DNA from: Sva-07 sp963710625
GTDB taxonomy: Bacteria; Actinomycetota; Acidimicrobiia; Acidimicrobiales; Ilumatobacteraceae
Reading direction: 5' to 3'
NCBI GenBank assembly: GCA_963710625.1
Contig: CAVQBG010000024.1
Coordinates: 62,001 to 126,000, forward strand
DNA length: 64,000 nucleotides
The translations under genes were made by a program, and so were the position numbers. This document shows positions 25,322 to 34,412 of this stretch, in pieces. The notes under the pieces were generated by a model. The model was not told the DNA's origin. It did not search any database and worked only from the letters and a program-made list of their open reading frames with translations. Positions within the stretch are counted from its first letter, which is position 1, and each line of letters starts with the position of its first letter.

Positions 25322-26211
25322 CTCGTCGGGCGACGCCGCGCCCCGCGATCGCGCACCAGCCGCGCCGCGTCGACGAAGAAGCGGACCACACCGTCCTCGC
25401 CTGGATGGTCGAACACGTGGCCGTACCAGCCGGGGCTGTCGACGCCGGCACCGTAGCCGGAGCGGCTCGTGAGTCGTCGGGCCGTCCACGGCACCCAGGC
25501 GACCGCCACCTTCTGCTTGCGCAGCCCGCGCAGGCTGGCGGCGTCGGTCGACACCGATGGCACAGCTGGTCCTCCGAGTGCATCGTCGAGGTCGAGCGCG
25601 GGCACGTGCCAGGCGCCGCAGACGACGACGATCCGCTCGTGACCGGCCCGCCGAGCAGCGCGGATCGCACGACGCATGTGCGCCTCGCGCCGGGCCTCGG
25701 CCAGCGACGGGACGAATCCGTCGCGAGCGGCGACCATCGCCTCGGCGACGGCGTCGAACGACGGGGCACCGTCGCCGCGATGCTCGATCACGTCCTCCCA
25801 CCAGCGTTCCGGGTCGGGGTCGCCGGCGGCGGCGGCGAGGTCGCCGATCGGGTCAGGCGGCGCACTGGAACCGAGGAGGTCGTCGTCGGCTGCCTGCGCA
25901 AGGGTGATCGACAGGGGGAGGTCGATCGCGTGTACGGGTACGCCTCGCTCGTTGGCCCAGGCGATCGCCTGCCACTCGGGGCTGAACGACGCCAGCGGCG
26001 CGAACGCCGCGCCCGCCGGCTCGGTGGCGACATGGCCGAGCAGCGCGACCGGCGGCGTGAGGCCCGGCTCACCGATCCACCGCAATGCGGGCTCGACGTC
26101 GGCCGGCAACTCGACGAGGACCACGTCGGGCTCGACCTGCGCGAGCACCGCCAACACCGAGCGGGCCGAGCCCGGGCCATGGTGGCGGATCCCGAGCAGG
26201 TGCAACGGCAT
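25318..26211 (-). CDS. DUF5682 family protein, N-terminal part
   Basis: A 297-residue product beginning MPLHLLGIRHHGPGSARSV, the typical N-terminus of DUF5682 proteins. Further blocks are DVVLVELPADVEPALRW, ERIVVVCGAWHVPAL and YGHVFDHPGEDGVVRFF. After RDRGA the frame runs out in Arg-rich sequence and stops, while the rest of the family sequence continues in another frame. It starts 3 nt after the MoxR stop, so it is translated with it. The HH and GAWH histidines are conserved-looking and could bind metal, but no activity is established. See the C-terminal part for the frame question. Confidence 0.78.
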   Translation of the reverse strand: MPLHLLGIRHHGPGSARSVLAVLAQVEPDVVLVELPADVEPALRWIGEPGLTPPVALLGHVATEPAGAAFAPLASFSPEWQAIAWANERGVPVHAIDLPLSITLAQAADDDLLGSSAPPDPIGDLAAAAGDPDPERWWEDVIEHRGDGAPSFDAVAEAMVAARDGFVPSLAEARREAHMRRAIRAARRAGHERIVVVCGAWHVPALDLDDALGGPAVPSVSTDAASLRGLRKQKVAVAWVPWTARRLTSRSGYGAGVDSPGWYGHVFDHPGEDGVVRFFVDAARLVRDRGARRRPTS

Positions 26212-26214
26212 GGT

Positions 26215-27345
26215 TCAGCCGTCGAGCTCGCGACAGGCGTCGTAGAAGTCGTCCCAGCCGGGACGTTCGCGCACCACCGCTTCGAGGTACTCGCGCCACG
26301 CGACGGTGTCGGTGACTGGGTCGCTGACCACGGCGCCGACGATGCCGCCGGCCACGTCGGTCGCGCGGAGACGCCCGTCGCCGAAGTGGGCAGCGAGTGC
26401 GAGGCCGTTGGTGACGACCGAGATCGCTTCCGCCGTCGACAGCGTCGCCGTGGGGATCTTGAGGCTGATCCGTTCGTCCTCGGTGAGTCCCGAGCGCAGC
26501 TCGCGGAAGACGGTGACGACGCGACGGATCTCGTCGGCGGCGGCCGGCACCTCGGGGAGTGCGAGGGCGACGCCGAGTTCGGCGACGCGACGCTGCACGA
26601 TGTCGATCTCCTCGTCGACCGTCGCGGGCAGCGGCAGCACGACGGTGTTGAACCGGCGGCGCAGTGCACTCGACAGGTCGTTGACGCCGCGATCGCGGTC
26701 GTTCGCAGTGGCGATCACGTTGAAGCCACGGATGGCGGCGATCTCGGTGTCGAGTTCGGGGATCGGGAGCACCTTCTCCGACAGCACGGTGACGAGCGCG
26801 TCCTGCACCTCGGGCGGCATCCGGGTGAGTTCCTCGACGCGCACGAGCGCTCCACGTTGCATCCCGCGGTAGATGGGGCCGGGGACGAGCGCTTCGGTGC
26901 TCGGACCCTCGGCGAGGAGGCGGGCATAGTTCCAGCCGTAGCGCAGGGTCTCCTCCGTGGTGCCGGCGGTGCCCTGCACCAGCAGCGTGGAGTCGCCGCT
27001 GATCGCGGCGGCGAGGTGCTCGCTGACCCAGGTCTTGGCCGTTCCGGGCACGCCGAGCAGGAGCAGCGCACGATCGGTGGCGAGCGTGGCGACCGCGATC
27101 TCGACGAGGCGTTGCTGGCCGACGTACTTGGGGACGATGACCGTGCCGTCACCCAGTTCACCCCCGAGGAGGTAGCGCACGACGGCCCACGGCGACAGCC
27201 TCCAGCCCGGCGGACGCTCGCGATCGTCGAGTGCTGCGAGCGCCGACAGTTCGTGCGCGTACTGGTCTTCGGCGTGCGGGCGCAACACGTCGACCGACGG
27301 CGCGTCGCCTGGCTGCATGCGACCCGAAGTGTCCGTTGCACTCAT
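26215..27345 (-). CDS. MoxR-family AAA ATPase
   Basis: A 376-residue AAA+ ATPase of the MoxR clade. Walker A GVPGTAKT is at 98-105. The Walker B region is ALVRVEELTRM, in which VEE replaces the usual DE, with Glu171-Glu172. Sensor 1 is in VIATANDRDRG near 219, and an arginine-finger region LSSALRRRFN follows. It should remodel a partner with the VWA protein encoded downstream. The start is uncertain: ATG 27345 (MSATDTSGRM) gives a conventional length, and ATG 27396 would extend it by 17 residues to 3 nt from the HNH gene stop. First of a tightly spaced trio with DUF5682 and VWA. Confidence 0.87.
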   Translation of the reverse strand: MSATDTSGRMQPGDAPSVDVLRPHAEDQYAHELSALAALDDRERPPGWRLSPWAVVRYLLGGELGDGTVIVPKYVGQQRLVEIAVATLATDRALLLLGVPGTAKTWVSEHLAAAISGDSTLLVQGTAGTTEETLRYGWNYARLLAEGPSTEALVPGPIYRGMQRGALVRVEELTRMPPEVQDALVTVLSEKVLPIPELDTEIAAIRGFNVIATANDRDRGVNDLSSALRRRFNTVVLPLPATVDEEIDIVQRRVAELGVALALPEVPAAADEIRRVVTVFRELRSGLTEDERISLKIPTATLSTAEAISVVTNGLALAAHFGDGRLRATDVAGGIVGAVVSDPVTDTVAWREYLEAVVRERPGWDDFYDACRELDG

Positions 27346-27398
27346 CGACGGTGACGCTACCGACCGACCGTCGCTCTGTTCCTGCTGCCCGACCATCG

Positions 27399-28691
27399 TC
27401 AGGCGGCCGTACTTCGTCCGGATCGGGCCGGTGGTGCGGTGGTGTGGGTGATGCCGTCGGGGAGGTGGAGGGTGACTTGGCGGTGGGGGCCGAGTTCGAT
27501 GACCCATCCGTCGTGATGGATGCGGGTGTGGTGGACGGCGCACACGGGCACCAGGTTGGCCAGGTCGGTGCGGCCGCCGTGGCGCCACCAGACGATGTGG
27601 TGGAGTTTGCAGCGGTCGTAGGCGACGCTGCATCCCGGGATCGCACAGCTGCGGTACAGCCCGCGCAGCGCGCGGCGTTGCGCCCGGTTGGCGAGCCTGG
27701 TGGTGCGACCCAGGTTCAACTCGCCGGGGGCATGCAGCACGACACCGTTGCGGACCACGACGGTGTGGATGTCGGCGGTGTCGGCGAGTTCGGCGAGCAC
27801 CCGGGCGGGGACCTCGACAGGGATCGCGAACTCGGCGACCGGCCCGGTCTGTCCGGTGGCGTCGGCGTCGATCACCACCACGTACTCGGGTCGGCCCGGC
27901 TTGGGCCGCACCGTCGGCGGCGTGATGTCGCCCGTCGAGTCGTCGTCGGTGTCCGTGTTGGCGAGGGCTTCGTCGAGGAGGAGTCGGGCGACGGCGTGGG
28001 CGGCGAGGTAGCGCTGTTTCTCGATCGGATCATCCGGACACTCGACCGCGACGGACTCCCCGAACAGCGCTTGGACCATCGCGTCGATCCGCGCGGCGAT
28101 CCTGACGCCGGTGACAGGATCGAACTTGACCGACAGGTTCCACATGCCTTCGACATCGACCCAGCTGCGGGCCCGTACGTTGCGGCGCTGCCGAGCCAAA
28201 CGGTCGAGGCCGTCGTCGTCCTGCAGGCGTTTGGTCTCCAGATCCAACCGGCGGGCGAACTCGTCGACGGTGCCGGCTCTGGCCACGTCGGCCAACCCGT
28301 CAGCAGCCTTGATCAACTCGCCGCGTCTGGCGGCGTCGACCTTCTTCGATGCTCGCGTGACGGCGTCGATGTGATCGCCGGTGATCGCGCCGTCACCCAG
28401 AGCATCCGCCAACCGTGGCGTCTTCGTCAACGTCTTCGATCGCTCGGTCGACCTCGCGGCGTTGCTCAGCGACGTCTTCGACGCCTTCGCGACGCGTTGT
28501 TCGGGGAACGAATCGACCTCACGCAACCGGACGACCAGACCAGCGTGCTGGGCATCACACCACGCCTGCACCTCACGCACCGCCACCAGACCCGACTCGA
28601 TCAGATCCGCACCCGCCGACGAGTCCGAACGCACCGTAGCGATCGCCCCGACCCGCTCGACCACCGCTGCGACCTCCACACCGTCCATCAT
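27399..28691 (-). CDS. DUF222 / HNH endonuclease domain protein (13E12-like)
   Basis: A 430-residue protein of the DUF222-HNH family that is multicopy in many actinobacterial genomes. DUF222-like helical sequence fills about 1-330. The C-terminal HNH motif includes CAIPGCSVAYDRCKLHH, WWRHGGRTDLANLVPVC and AVHHTRIHH, with all Cys and His ligands present, so nuclease activity is plausible. It lies between DUF5691 and MoxR, genes that are neighbours in other actinobacteria, so it looks inserted. No terminal repeats or transposase are visible. Composition is like its neighbours. A role in mobility or in phage defence is speculation. Confidence 0.85.
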   Translation of the reverse strand: MMDGVEVAAVVERVGAIATVRSDSSAGADLIESGLVAVREVQAWCDAQHAGLVVRLREVDSFPEQRVAKASKTSLSNAARSTERSKTLTKTPRLADALGDGAITGDHIDAVTRASKKVDAARRGELIKAADGLADVARAGTVDEFARRLDLETKRLQDDDGLDRLARQRRNVRARSWVDVEGMWNLSVKFDPVTGVRIAARIDAMVQALFGESVAVECPDDPIEKQRYLAAHAVARLLLDEALANTDTDDDSTGDITPPTVRPKPGRPEYVVVIDADATGQTGPVAEFAIPVEVPARVLAELADTADIHTVVVRNGVVLHAPGELNLGRTTRLANRAQRRALRGLYRSCAIPGCSVAYDRCKLHHIVWWRHGGRTDLANLVPVCAVHHTRIHHDGWVIELGPHRQVTLHLPDGITHTTAPPARSGRSTAA

Positions 28692-28856
28692 GACGAAGGG
28701 GTCTCACAGAGTTGCCCGAGGCGAAACGCGCTGAGTCGTTCGACGACGGGCATCGGAGGCGGCAGACCGCCCGCTCACCCTCGCCGTCAGCGTCAGCTCC
28801 TGCGCAGGAAACCGATCTGCGTGCTGACGCCGAACGCCTCGGGGAACAGCACGCCG

Positions 28857-29660
28857 TCAGGTGACCGACAGTTCGTCGAGCATGCCTTGGCGGGTGCGGG
28901 CGAGGTCGCCGAGCACCGACGCCAGCGCGAACCCGCTCGATCGGCCGTCGATGGCCTCGAGCGCCGATGCGACCTCGCCGAGGGCATCGCAGCGCATGCG
29001 AGCGACCAGGTTCACCAGAACCGCTCGGTGGGCGTGAGCGAGCAGCCCGTCCTCGATGGCTCCGGTGAGCTGGCGGGCGACCAGGCCGCCGTCGGCGTGC
29101 AGCAATGGTTCCAGGTCCGGCGGGATCGGCAACGGCGTCAGCTCGGCGATGTCCTCCTCCGACGGATCACGGTGCGCGCTCGCAGCGCCGCCGGCCGCGA
29201 GGTCGGGGATCAGCTCGACGAGCCACCCCGCGAGCGGTCCGCAGGCGATCTCGGCACGTGCTCGGCGCACGGGGTCACGTCGGTGGCGACGCAGCATCGC
29301 CGGAACCAGTTCCGGAGCCACCCGCCACCCGTTGGTGATGAGCGTCAGCAGCCATTCGTCCTCGAGCACCGGCCACGACACCGTGATGTGATGCCACCGG
29401 TCGGCCGCGGCCGGAACGATGACCGGGCGATCGTCGGCGGCCGGAGTCTGGAGCCGGGTCACCGGCGGCGCCGGTTGCACGCCGGCTCGCAGTACCGCAG
29501 TGCACGCCGCCACCTGGGCGAGCATCCGCTCCGACGGCGCGGCCCGCAGGGTGTCGTCGACCAGGTCGGCGAGCGGTCCCTCCGGCTCTGGCGGGTCGCG
29601 GCGGTCGGTGCCGAGCATCGCCGTGCTCACCAGCTCCCGCCAGTGCTCGGCCGTGCTCAT
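28857..29660 (-). CDS. DUF5691 family protein
   Basis: A 267-residue protein beginning MSTAEHWRELVSTAMLGTDR, the usual start of DUF5691 proteins that accompany SWIM zinc-finger and MoxR genes. It is predicted to be all-helical, with WHHITVSWPVLEDEWLL and AMLRRHRRDPVRRARAEIAC blocks. There are no recognisable catalytic residues. ATG at 29660 is chosen over an upstream Met because the family start aligns there. It follows the SWIM gene by 97 nt on the same strand and precedes the HNH gene by 165 nt. Function is unknown. Association with the MoxR/VWA machine is inferred from conserved neighbourhood. Confidence 0.78.
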   Translation of the reverse strand: MSTAEHWRELVSTAMLGTDRRDPPEPEGPLADLVDDTLRAAPSERMLAQVAACTAVLRAGVQPAPPVTRLQTPAADDRPVIVPAAADRWHHITVSWPVLEDEWLLTLITNGWRVAPELVPAMLRRHRRDPVRRARAEIACGPLAGWLVELIPDLAAGGAASAHRDPSEEDIAELTPLPIPPDLEPLLHADGGLVARQLTGAIEDGLLAHAHRAVLVNLVARMRCDALGEVASALEAIDGRSSGFALASVLGDLARTRQGMLDELSVT

Positions 29661-29757
29661 GCCACACCCCACCGGCGTTTGCGCGACATTTGCGGTGGGG
29701 CGGCCCACCGCAATCCCGACGCAAACGGAACGGGAAGGGGCGCAAGCTGGTGGATGG

Positions 29758-31182
29758 TCATGCGGCGCTCACGAAGGAGTCGTCGGCTCGAGGGCCGATG
29801 TCGATCGACCGGTCGGGCAGATGGATGGCCAGCGGGATCACACCGTGCGACGTCCACTCCACCGTCACGTCGACCGGCGCGCCACCAGACACGGCGAGCA
29901 ACGTGGCCATCGACGGCCCGGCGAGCACCGGCAGGCTCCCGGAGTCGTCGGTCAGCACCCAGGCCGATCCGGCCTGCGACACGGCGGCGCGCACCGTCAC
30001 GGGCAACCGATCGAGCCATGGCTCGGCCACGAGCATCGAGCCGATCTCACCGCACGCTGCGGCGACGTCGACCGCCGGCGGGCGGGCCGGGGCCACCGGC
30101 CCGCCGTGGCGGAGCCCGACGAGCGCACGCAGCGCCGGGCCCGGGTAGCGGTGGAGATCCGCCGAGAGCGAGGTCCCGACGACGAGCGAGGTGTCGAGGC
30201 TCTGTCGGTACGCCGCGAACGAGAGCACCAGCGCCCAGCGGCCGGACGTCGCCCCTCGCAGCCAGTGTCGACGCACCTCGATGCGATCCTCGCGGGTGTC
30301 GCTGCGACCAGCGACGATCCAGTCGTCGGTGTCGGGGACGCCACCGAGCACGTCGGCCTGGCGGACCTGCCAGCCGACGGTGGTCGCCACCGTGTCCGCT
30401 GTCGGGCTCGGGAGCGATCCGAGGCGGCGCGCAGCCTGCGACAGCAGATGGAGCAGTCCGAGTTCCGCAAGGACGTCGCCGTGCCAGTCGGGCGACGCGC
30501 CGACGAGGCCCGCCAGCCGCCTGATCCGGTTGGCGAGACTTCCTGCCTGGGCGTCGACCAGGCGGGCGGCGAGCTGGTCCCACGTCGAGTACCGGGCGAG
30601 CGCCGGATCGGCGAGGCCGGTGCGCATCCGATCGTCGAGCCACCGATCGAGTTCGACGAGCCCGGCGAACATCCGCTCCACGCGCTCGTCGCGGGCACGG
30701 TCGCTGTCGGGCGGTGGCTCGTCGGCAGGCGGATCAGGCGCCTCGTCGGTGCTCGACGAGGCGCCGGGAGAACTCGATGCTTCCGGGCCTCCGGCGGTGT
30801 GGTCGTCGGAAGCCGTCGACGCATCGGACACCTCCGTGCCAACGGCAGTGTCGGAACGGGCGACGCGGGAGCTGATCCACGACTCGACGGCCGGCGGTGC
30901 GACGGCGTTCGGCACCTGCCCGTTCGCCCACAGCAGCAACAGCCCGAGCGCATGCTTGCACGGACGGCGACGACTCGGACACGTGCACGAGGAGCCGACA
31001 CCGACGTGGTCGACCATCGTGTCGTAGGGCTCGGCACCACTCCCCCGACACACGCCCCACACCACCCGGTCGTCGGCGCCGAGCGAGCCCCACCGCGTCA
31101 GCGACACCAACGGTCGGGCAGCGGTCAGCGCCGCCGGTGTCGGCGCGATCGCCTCGACCTGCTCCACCGACCACGTCGCCAT
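29758..31182 (-). CDS. SWIM zinc-finger protein
   Basis: A 474-residue protein. A SWIM zinc finger of CxCxnCxH form lies at residues 66-77 (CTCPSRRRPCKH). SWIM domains bind DNA or protein. A Pro/Ser/Thr/Asp-rich disordered segment at about 105-165 separates it from a helical C-terminal region of about 300 residues with no recognisable catalytic motif. Start ATG at 31182 (MATWSVEQVEAIAP) matches the family. It opens the SWIM-DUF5691-(HNH)-MoxR-DUF5682-VWA cluster on the minus strand and is 56 nt from the end of the lipBA fusion gene, on the same strand. Confidence 0.87.
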   Translation of the reverse strand: MATWSVEQVEAIAPTPAALTAARPLVSLTRWGSLGADDRVVWGVCRGSGAEPYDTMVDHVGVGSSCTCPSRRRPCKHALGLLLLWANGQVPNAVAPPAVESWISSRVARSDTAVGTEVSDASTASDDHTAGGPEASSSPGASSSTDEAPDPPADEPPPDSDRARDERVERMFAGLVELDRWLDDRMRTGLADPALARYSTWDQLAARLVDAQAGSLANRIRRLAGLVGASPDWHGDVLAELGLLHLLSQAARRLGSLPSPTADTVATTVGWQVRQADVLGGVPDTDDWIVAGRSDTREDRIEVRRHWLRGATSGRWALVLSFAAYRQSLDTSLVVGTSLSADLHRYPGPALRALVGLRHGGPVAPARPPAVDVAAACGEIGSMLVAEPWLDRLPVTVRAAVSQAGSAWVLTDDSGSLPVLAGPSMATLLAVSGGAPVDVTVEWTSHGVIPLAIHLPDRSIDIGPRADDSFVSAA

Positions 31183-31238
31183 GCGGCGATGGTACCGACG
31201 GGGTGTGTCAGGCCGCCGACGGCGGTTGCCGGATCCGC

Positions 31239-32924
31239 TCAGCGGAGGGCGCCCACCGTGACCGGCTGGGAGGTCACGGAGTCGGCAGCGGACTTCGCGT
31301 GATAGCTCGAGCGGGTCAGCGGGCTCGCCTCGACGTGGCCGACGCCGAACGCCTCGCCGAGCCGCTTCCAGCGCACGAACTCGGTGGGATCGGCGTACCG
31401 GTCGATCGGGAGGTGATTCGACGTCGGGCGCAGGTACTGGCCGATCGTGACGATGTCGACGCCGACATCCGCGAGATCGGCGAGCAGACCGACGATCTCG
31501 TCGTCGGTCTCGCCCAGGCCGACCATGAACCCGGTCTTGGTGGTCAACCCCGCCGCCTTCGCCCGGGCGAGCACGCCGAGTGAGCGGGCGTACCCGGCGG
31601 ACGGGCGCACCGCCCGCTGCAGCCGGGCGACCGTTTCGACGTTGTGGTTGAGCACGTCCGGTCGCACACGGAACAACACGTCGAGCGCGGCGTCGTCACC
31701 CTTGGCGTCGGAGATCAACGTCTCGACCTGTGTGCGCGGCCGCCGGAGCCTGATCGCCTCGACGCAGTCGGCGACGTGGGCCATTCCACCGTCGGCGAGA
31801 TCGTCACGGGCGACCATCGTCAGCACGGCATGGTCGAGGTCCATCCGGTCGATCGCCTCGGCGACGCGGTCGGGTTCGTCGACGGCGGGGGCCAGCGGTC
31901 TGCTCGTGTCGACGAGACAGAACCCGCATGCACGGGTGCACCGCTCGCCCAGCACCATGAACGTCGCGGTGCCGTCGCTCCAGCACTCCGACAGGTTCGG
32001 ACAGCCGGCGTCCTCGCAGACGGTGACGAGGCCGAGTTCGCGGATCGTCCTGCGCAGCGACGTGACCCCCTCGCCGAGTTCCACCTTGGGCCGCAGCCAG
32101 TCGGGCTTGCGCGTCTCGATCGACAGTCCGTTCGTGACGCCGGCGGCCTCGAGGCGTGCAGCAGCCCGATCCGAGACCAGCTTGACCTGTTCGCCGGGAC
32201 CCTCGCCGCGGGAGAACGCCGAGAGGTCGCGGCCGTCGGCGGCATGGCGCCACGCGACGTCCTGACGCTCGATCGCACCGTCAGCCCACCGCTCGGCGGC
32301 GAGCCGCGCGACGACGTCGACCACCTCGCGCATCGTGACCTCGATGCCCTCCTCGGCGAGCGACGTGACCGGCTTGTCGCCGATTCCACACGGCACGATG
32401 TGTTCGCGCAGGTAGTCCATGTCGGTCGTGACGTTGAGGGCGAAGCCGTGCATCGTTCGACCGTTGGCGAGGCGTACCCCGATCGCGCAGATCTTGCGGG
32501 GGCTCACCTCCGGGTCGGGGTGGCCGACGTCGACCCACACGCCGGCAAAGCCGTCGAGTCGACCGGCGTTCGGAAGCCCGAGTTCGGCGAGGGCGTCGAT
32601 GATCAGGCCCTCGACGTTGCACACGTGCGCCGAGGCGCCGAGGCGGTTGTCGACGTTGACGATCGGGTAGCCGACGAGCTGACCCGGGCCGTGGTAGGTG
32701 ATGTCACCGCCGCGCTTGACCGCGACCAGTTCAGCGCCGACAGCGGCCGGTTCGCAGCGCAGGTTGGCGGCCAGATCGGCCCGGGCACCGTGCGTGAAGA
32801 CGTGCGGGTGTTCGAGCAGCAACAGGTGTTGCCCATCGCCGTGCTCGAACAGCGACGTCTGCACCGCGAGCGCCTCGCGGTACGGCACACGCCCCAGCCA
32901 GCGGACGCGCAGCGGTTCGACCAC
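31239..32924 (-). CDS. lipB-lipA: Fused LipB octanoyltransferase and LipA lipoyl synthase
   Basis: One 561-residue protein carries both steps of de novo lipoylation. Residues 1 to about 225 are LipB, which moves octanoyl from ACP to a lipoyl domain: RGGDITYHGPGQLVG at 71-85, the active-site pair Lys144 (PRKICAIGV) and Cys179 (IVPCGIG). Residues from about 265 are LipA, the radical-SAM enzyme that inserts sulfur: auxiliary cluster Cys303, Cys308 and Cys314 (CEDAGCPNLSEC), radical-SAM Cys329, Cys333 and Cys336 (CTRACGFC), and the C-terminal RSSYHA near 538-543. LipB and LipA are normally separate genes. It starts 17 nt after the E2 gene, whose product it should lipoylate. A small GC-rich hairpin follows at 31213-31225. 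Confidence 0.92.
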   Translation of the reverse strand: MVEPLRVRWLGRVPYREALAVQTSLFEHGDGQHLLLLEHPHVFTHGARADLAANLRCEPAAVGAELVAVKRGGDITYHGPGQLVGYPIVNVDNRLGASAHVCNVEGLIIDALAELGLPNAGRLDGFAGVWVDVGHPDPEVSPRKICAIGVRLANGRTMHGFALNVTTDMDYLREHIVPCGIGDKPVTSLAEEGIEVTMREVVDVVARLAAERWADGAIERQDVAWRHAADGRDLSAFSRGEGPGEQVKLVSDRAAARLEAAGVTNGLSIETRKPDWLRPKVELGEGVTSLRRTIRELGLVTVCEDAGCPNLSECWSDGTATFMVLGERCTRACGFCLVDTSRPLAPAVDEPDRVAEAIDRMDLDHAVLTMVARDDLADGGMAHVADCVEAIRLRRPRTQVETLISDAKGDDAALDVLFRVRPDVLNHNVETVARLQRAVRPSAGYARSLGVLARAKAAGLTTKTGFMVGLGETDDEIVGLLADLADVGVDIVTIGQYLRPTSNHLPIDRYADPTEFVRWKRLGEAFGVGHVEASPLTRSSYHAKSAADSVTSQPVTVGALR

Positions 32925-32941
32925 GGGACGGGCCGAGCTCG

Positions 32942-34363
32942 TCAGAGCTCGGTGGACCAGTCCTTCGTCTCGAGGATCTCCTTGACCCGCTTCAGGAACC
33001 CGGCGGCGTAGGCACCGTCGAAGGCCCGATGGTCCCAGCTCATCGCCAGGTTGCCGACCGGGTGGATCGCGATCGCCTCGCCGCCATCGGGGCCGCTGGT
33101 GACCACCGGCTTGCGCACGATGGCATCGGTGGAGATGATGGCCACCTGCGGCTGGTTGATGATCGGCATCGTGAGCACCGAGCCGGCAGAGCCGTTGTTG
33201 GTGATCGTGAAGGTGCCGCCCGAGATCTGGTCGGGGCTGAGCTTGCGCTTGCGGGCCCGGTCGGCGAGATCGGAGATCTCGGTGGCGATCGCCCCGAGCC
33301 GTTTCGTCTCGGCGTCACGGATGACCGGCGCCAGCAGGCCTTCGTACTCGAGGTCGACGGCGATGCCGAGGTCGATGAAGTTGTGGACGACGAGGTCGTT
33401 GCCGCCGACGCTGGCGTTGAGGTGGGGGAACTCGCGGAGCCCGTCGATCACGGCGCGGGCGATGAACGGCAGGTAGGTGAGGCTGAAGCCATGGCTCGCC
33501 TTCCACTCGGACTTGACCGGGCCACGGACGACGTCGACGTTCGCGAAGTCGACCTCCACGACGCTGAACGCATGGGGGCTCGTGGCCTTGCTCATCACCA
33601 TGTGATCACCGGTGAGCCGACGGATCTTCGACAGCGGGACCACGCTGTCACGCTCACCGGCGCTGACGGGCGCAGCGGCAGCGACCGCCGGTGCAGGAGC
33701 TGCAGCTGCCGGTGCGGGTGAGGCGGGGGCCGGAGCGGCGACGGGCGCCTGAGGAACCGTGGGGGCCGGAGCCGGGGCGGGTGCGGGTGCGGGTGCCGCG
33801 GACCCGTCCTGGCGGCCGGCACCGGTGACATCGATGTGGTCGAGAACGTCGTCGCGGGTGATTCGACCGCCCGGGCCGGTGCCCGTGATCGCGTCGGGGT
33901 CGAGCCCGTGCTCGTTCACGAGGCGTCGGACCACCGGTGACAGCAGCCGGTTGTCGCCGGCCGCCGCTGTCTCCGGAGCCGCAGGCGCTGGAGCGGGTGG
34001 CGGGGGTACGGATGCCGCGGGCGGCGCTTCCGGGGCGGGCGCCGGAGCTGGAGCGGCGACCGGAGCAGGTTCGGGCGCCGGCGCAGGTTCGGCAGCCGGA
34101 GCAGGTTCGGCAGCCGGCGTCGCGCCGTCGGCATCGCCGACGACGGCGATCACGGTGCCGACATCCACGGTGTCACCCTCCTGCACGCGGATCTCCGTGA
34201 GGACTCCCGACACCGGTGACGGGACCTCGGTGTCGACCTTGTCGGTCGACACCTCGAACAACGGCTCATCGACGGCGACGGTGTCGCCGACGTTCTTGAA
34301 CCACTGGGTGATCGTGCCTTCGGTGACCGTTTCACCGAGCTGTGGGAGCGTGACGTCTGCCAT
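32942..34363 (-). CDS. 2-oxo acid dehydrogenase E2 component (dihydrolipoamide acyltransferase)
   Basis: A 473-residue E2. There is a single N-terminal lipoyl domain with Lys42 in STDKVDTEV, a Pro/Ala-rich linker at about 80-135, a peripheral subunit-binding domain at about 139-177 (LLSPVVRRLVNEHGLDPDAI), a second Pro/Ala linker, and the catalytic domain with His445 and Asp449 in SWDHRAFDG. Automated names for this type are usually SucB, but the mycobacterial counterpart next to lipB and lipA is DlaT, the E2 of pyruvate dehydrogenase. With homodimeric AceE encoded at 48964 and E3 just upstream, service in pyruvate dehydrogenase is likely. It lies in an operon with lpd (49 nt) and lipB-lipA (17 nt). 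Confidence 0.92.
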   Translation of the reverse strand: MADVTLPQLGETVTEGTITQWFKNVGDTVAVDEPLFEVSTDKVDTEVPSPVSGVLTEIRVQEGDTVDVGTVIAVVGDADGATPAAEPAPAAEPAPAPEPAPVAAPAPAPAPEAPPAASVPPPPAPAPAAPETAAAGDNRLLSPVVRRLVNEHGLDPDAITGTGPGGRITRDDVLDHIDVTGAGRQDGSAAPAPAPAPAPAPTVPQAPVAAPAPASPAPAAAAPAPAVAAAAPVSAGERDSVVPLSKIRRLTGDHMVMSKATSPHAFSVVEVDFANVDVVRGPVKSEWKASHGFSLTYLPFIARAVIDGLREFPHLNASVGGNDLVVHNFIDLGIAVDLEYEGLLAPVIRDAETKRLGAIATEISDLADRARKRKLSPDQISGGTFTITNNGSAGSVLTMPIINQPQVAIISTDAIVRKPVVTSGPDGGEAIAIHPVGNLAMSWDHRAFDGAYAAGFLKRVKEILETKDWSTEL

Positions 34364-34412
34364 GGGTCTGGGTTCCTTCGCGGGTTCGTTCGGATCGGTT
34401 GGCTGCTGGTGG

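Noticed and set aside
27231..30524. Long plus-strand open frame of about 1100 codons
   Set aside because: It lies opposite MoxR, HNH and DUF5691 genes whose motifs are clear. GC-rich sequence produces such frames.
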